Assembly: GCA_011800155.1 (NCBI GenBank)
Contig: CM022373.1
Span: forward strand, 992,001-1,056,000
Length of the DNA: 64,000 nucleotides
Direction of reading: 5' to 3'
Origin: Flammulina velutipes
Lineage: Eukaryota; Basidiomycota; Agaricomycetes; Agaricales; Physalacriaceae
Under the pieces are notes generated by a model. The model saw only the letters and a program-made list of their open reading frames with translations. It searched no databases and was not told the DNA's origin. Made by a program: the position numbers and the translations under genes. This document shows positions 63,087-64,000 of this stretch, one piece after another. Positions within the stretch are counted from its first letter, which is position 1; every line of letters starts with the position of its first letter.

Positions 63087-64000
63087 ATGAACAATGCCTT
63101 CAAGCAGACTATCCGTCGTCTGACTACACTGCCGCGCCTTCCTGTGGTCTATCATGACGAAGGTATCGTTGTAATCAACAAACCCTCTGGGCTTGTCAGC
63201 CAAGGTTCCATTGGCGGAGGTGACCCTCTAGCAGCTATCAAGCAACGTACTATGATCACATTTTTGCTCTCTCTATACACAGCTCATCCGTCATTCAGAT
63301 ATCCAAAAGGAATATGGCTACCCGAACAAACTACATACTGTTCACCGTCTCGACAAGGTACTTATTCTTCACTTTTCCGTTTACTCTGAATCTAACAAGC
63401 TCATGTGGAATTGAAAGCTCACGACAGGCTCTATGATTCTAGCTACGAGCCCTAGGATGGCCGCCAACATGGCCGTACAATTCAAGCAACGTGAAATCGA
63501 CAAAATTTACCTTGCGCTGGTCCGTGGCCGTCTCGAGGAGTCCGAAGGGACAATCACACACCCTTTGAACACGTTCGATGGAATTGTTTCTGCATCGAGA
63601 GATTCCTTTGGAAAGGAATGTAGGACTTCTTGGGAAGTTCTGAGCCAAGTAGGCTTTTTCGAGTGACTCTCTCTATTGTGCTTATAGTTCAAGTCTGATG
63701 GCTTTTCCCTCCTACGCGTGGTATTACACACGGGGCATAAGCACCAGATACGCGTCCACTTGGCTCAATGTCTCGGAGGTGAGAGTCATTGTCAATAATC
63801 TTTTCTAAGCTTCTCACAAAAATTCAAACGAACAGTTCCTGTGGTGGGTGACGCGTTATACGGAAAACCTTCAAGAAGTCACAAACTCTTTCTTCATGCA
63901 TCTCAGATAACGATGACCGTAAGCCTCATCGTTGTCTAGAAACGTTAATGTCTTGAATTTTCCTTCAATTCAGCGGTTCGGATCCGCTTCTGGGAGTGGT
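63087..64000 (+). CDS. RluA-family RNA pseudouridine synthase (partial, runs off the window)
   Basis: It turns uridine into pseudouridine in RNA. The start MNNAFKQTIRRLTTLPRLP looks like a mitochondrial leader. The core has VVYHDEGIVVINKPSGLVSQGS, then across introns LHTVHRLDKLTTGSMILA, where the Asp of HRLD is the catalytic nucleophile, QREIDKIYLALVRGRLEE, FKSDGFSLLRVVLHTGHKHQIRVHLAQ and VVGDALYGKPSRSHKLFLHA. This order is that of RluA-type enzymes such as mitochondrial Pus5. The 3' end lies beyond base 64000. Five or more short introns. Target RNA is inferred only from family and leader. Confidence 0.9.

Overview
The window is a stretch of nuclear chromosome from a filamentous basidiomycete, most likely an agaricomycete. 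The grounds are very short introns (about 45-70 nt) that split almost every gene into many small exons, dense gene packing, a fused spermidine synthase-saccharopine reductase gene (a basidiomycete trait), fungal GH71 and GT32 enzymes, and expanded accessory families (P450, RBR ligases, F-box, 2OG oxygenases). All multi-exon models were spliced by eye; the outer coordinates are firmer than the inner junctions.

Layout. 1-3170 is the 3' part of a LINE retrotransposon with a poly(A) tail. It is inserted antisense into a truncated gene (copy A, 3171-3507) that has a fuller but damaged paralog at 6105-7557 (copy B). Copy B resembles the fungal DUF3435/tyrosine-recombinase-fold family and lies between PDCD5 (7901-8404) and a partial duplicate of the PDCD5 3' end (5672-5838). 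An NmrA-type reductase sits among them (3932-5033). From 8.6 to 29.7 kb the genes are mostly housekeeping: AP180-type endocytic adaptor, P450, GH47 mannosidase, glycerol kinase, an EEF1AKMT4-type methyltransferase, splicing factor PRPF40, an unknown protein, a GT32 glycosyltransferase and the SPE3-LYS9 fusion.

From 30 to 39.4 kb the region is more accessory: a GRGG-repeat (DUF3602-like) protein, an MFS transporter, and two tandemly duplicated RING-IBR-RING ubiquitin ligases. A 1,009-bp non-autonomous DNA transposon with perfect 32-bp terminal inverted repeats (CACTG ends, GAT target duplication) sits between the two ligases. Then come mitochondrial bL21m and ATP synthase alpha from a shared 146-bp promoter, GH71 glucanase, an HMG-box factor, a dead and a live copy of a 2OG-Fe(II) oxygenase, an F-box protein, a basic proline-rich protein, a ZIP zinc transporter, RPF1, a solitary gag-like ORF, a DUF2408-like acidic-tailed protein, tropomyosin and a pseudouridine synthase cut by the window end.

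The most informative signals are mobile or decaying: LINE into a duplicated recombinase-like family, a PDCD5 fragment next to that family, a CACTA-like element between duplicated ligases, and an oxygenase pseudogene that has lost its iron ligands. Two introns (in the methyltransferase and tropomyosin) appear to use GC-AG splice sites. No rRNA, tRNA or CRISPR array was recognised.
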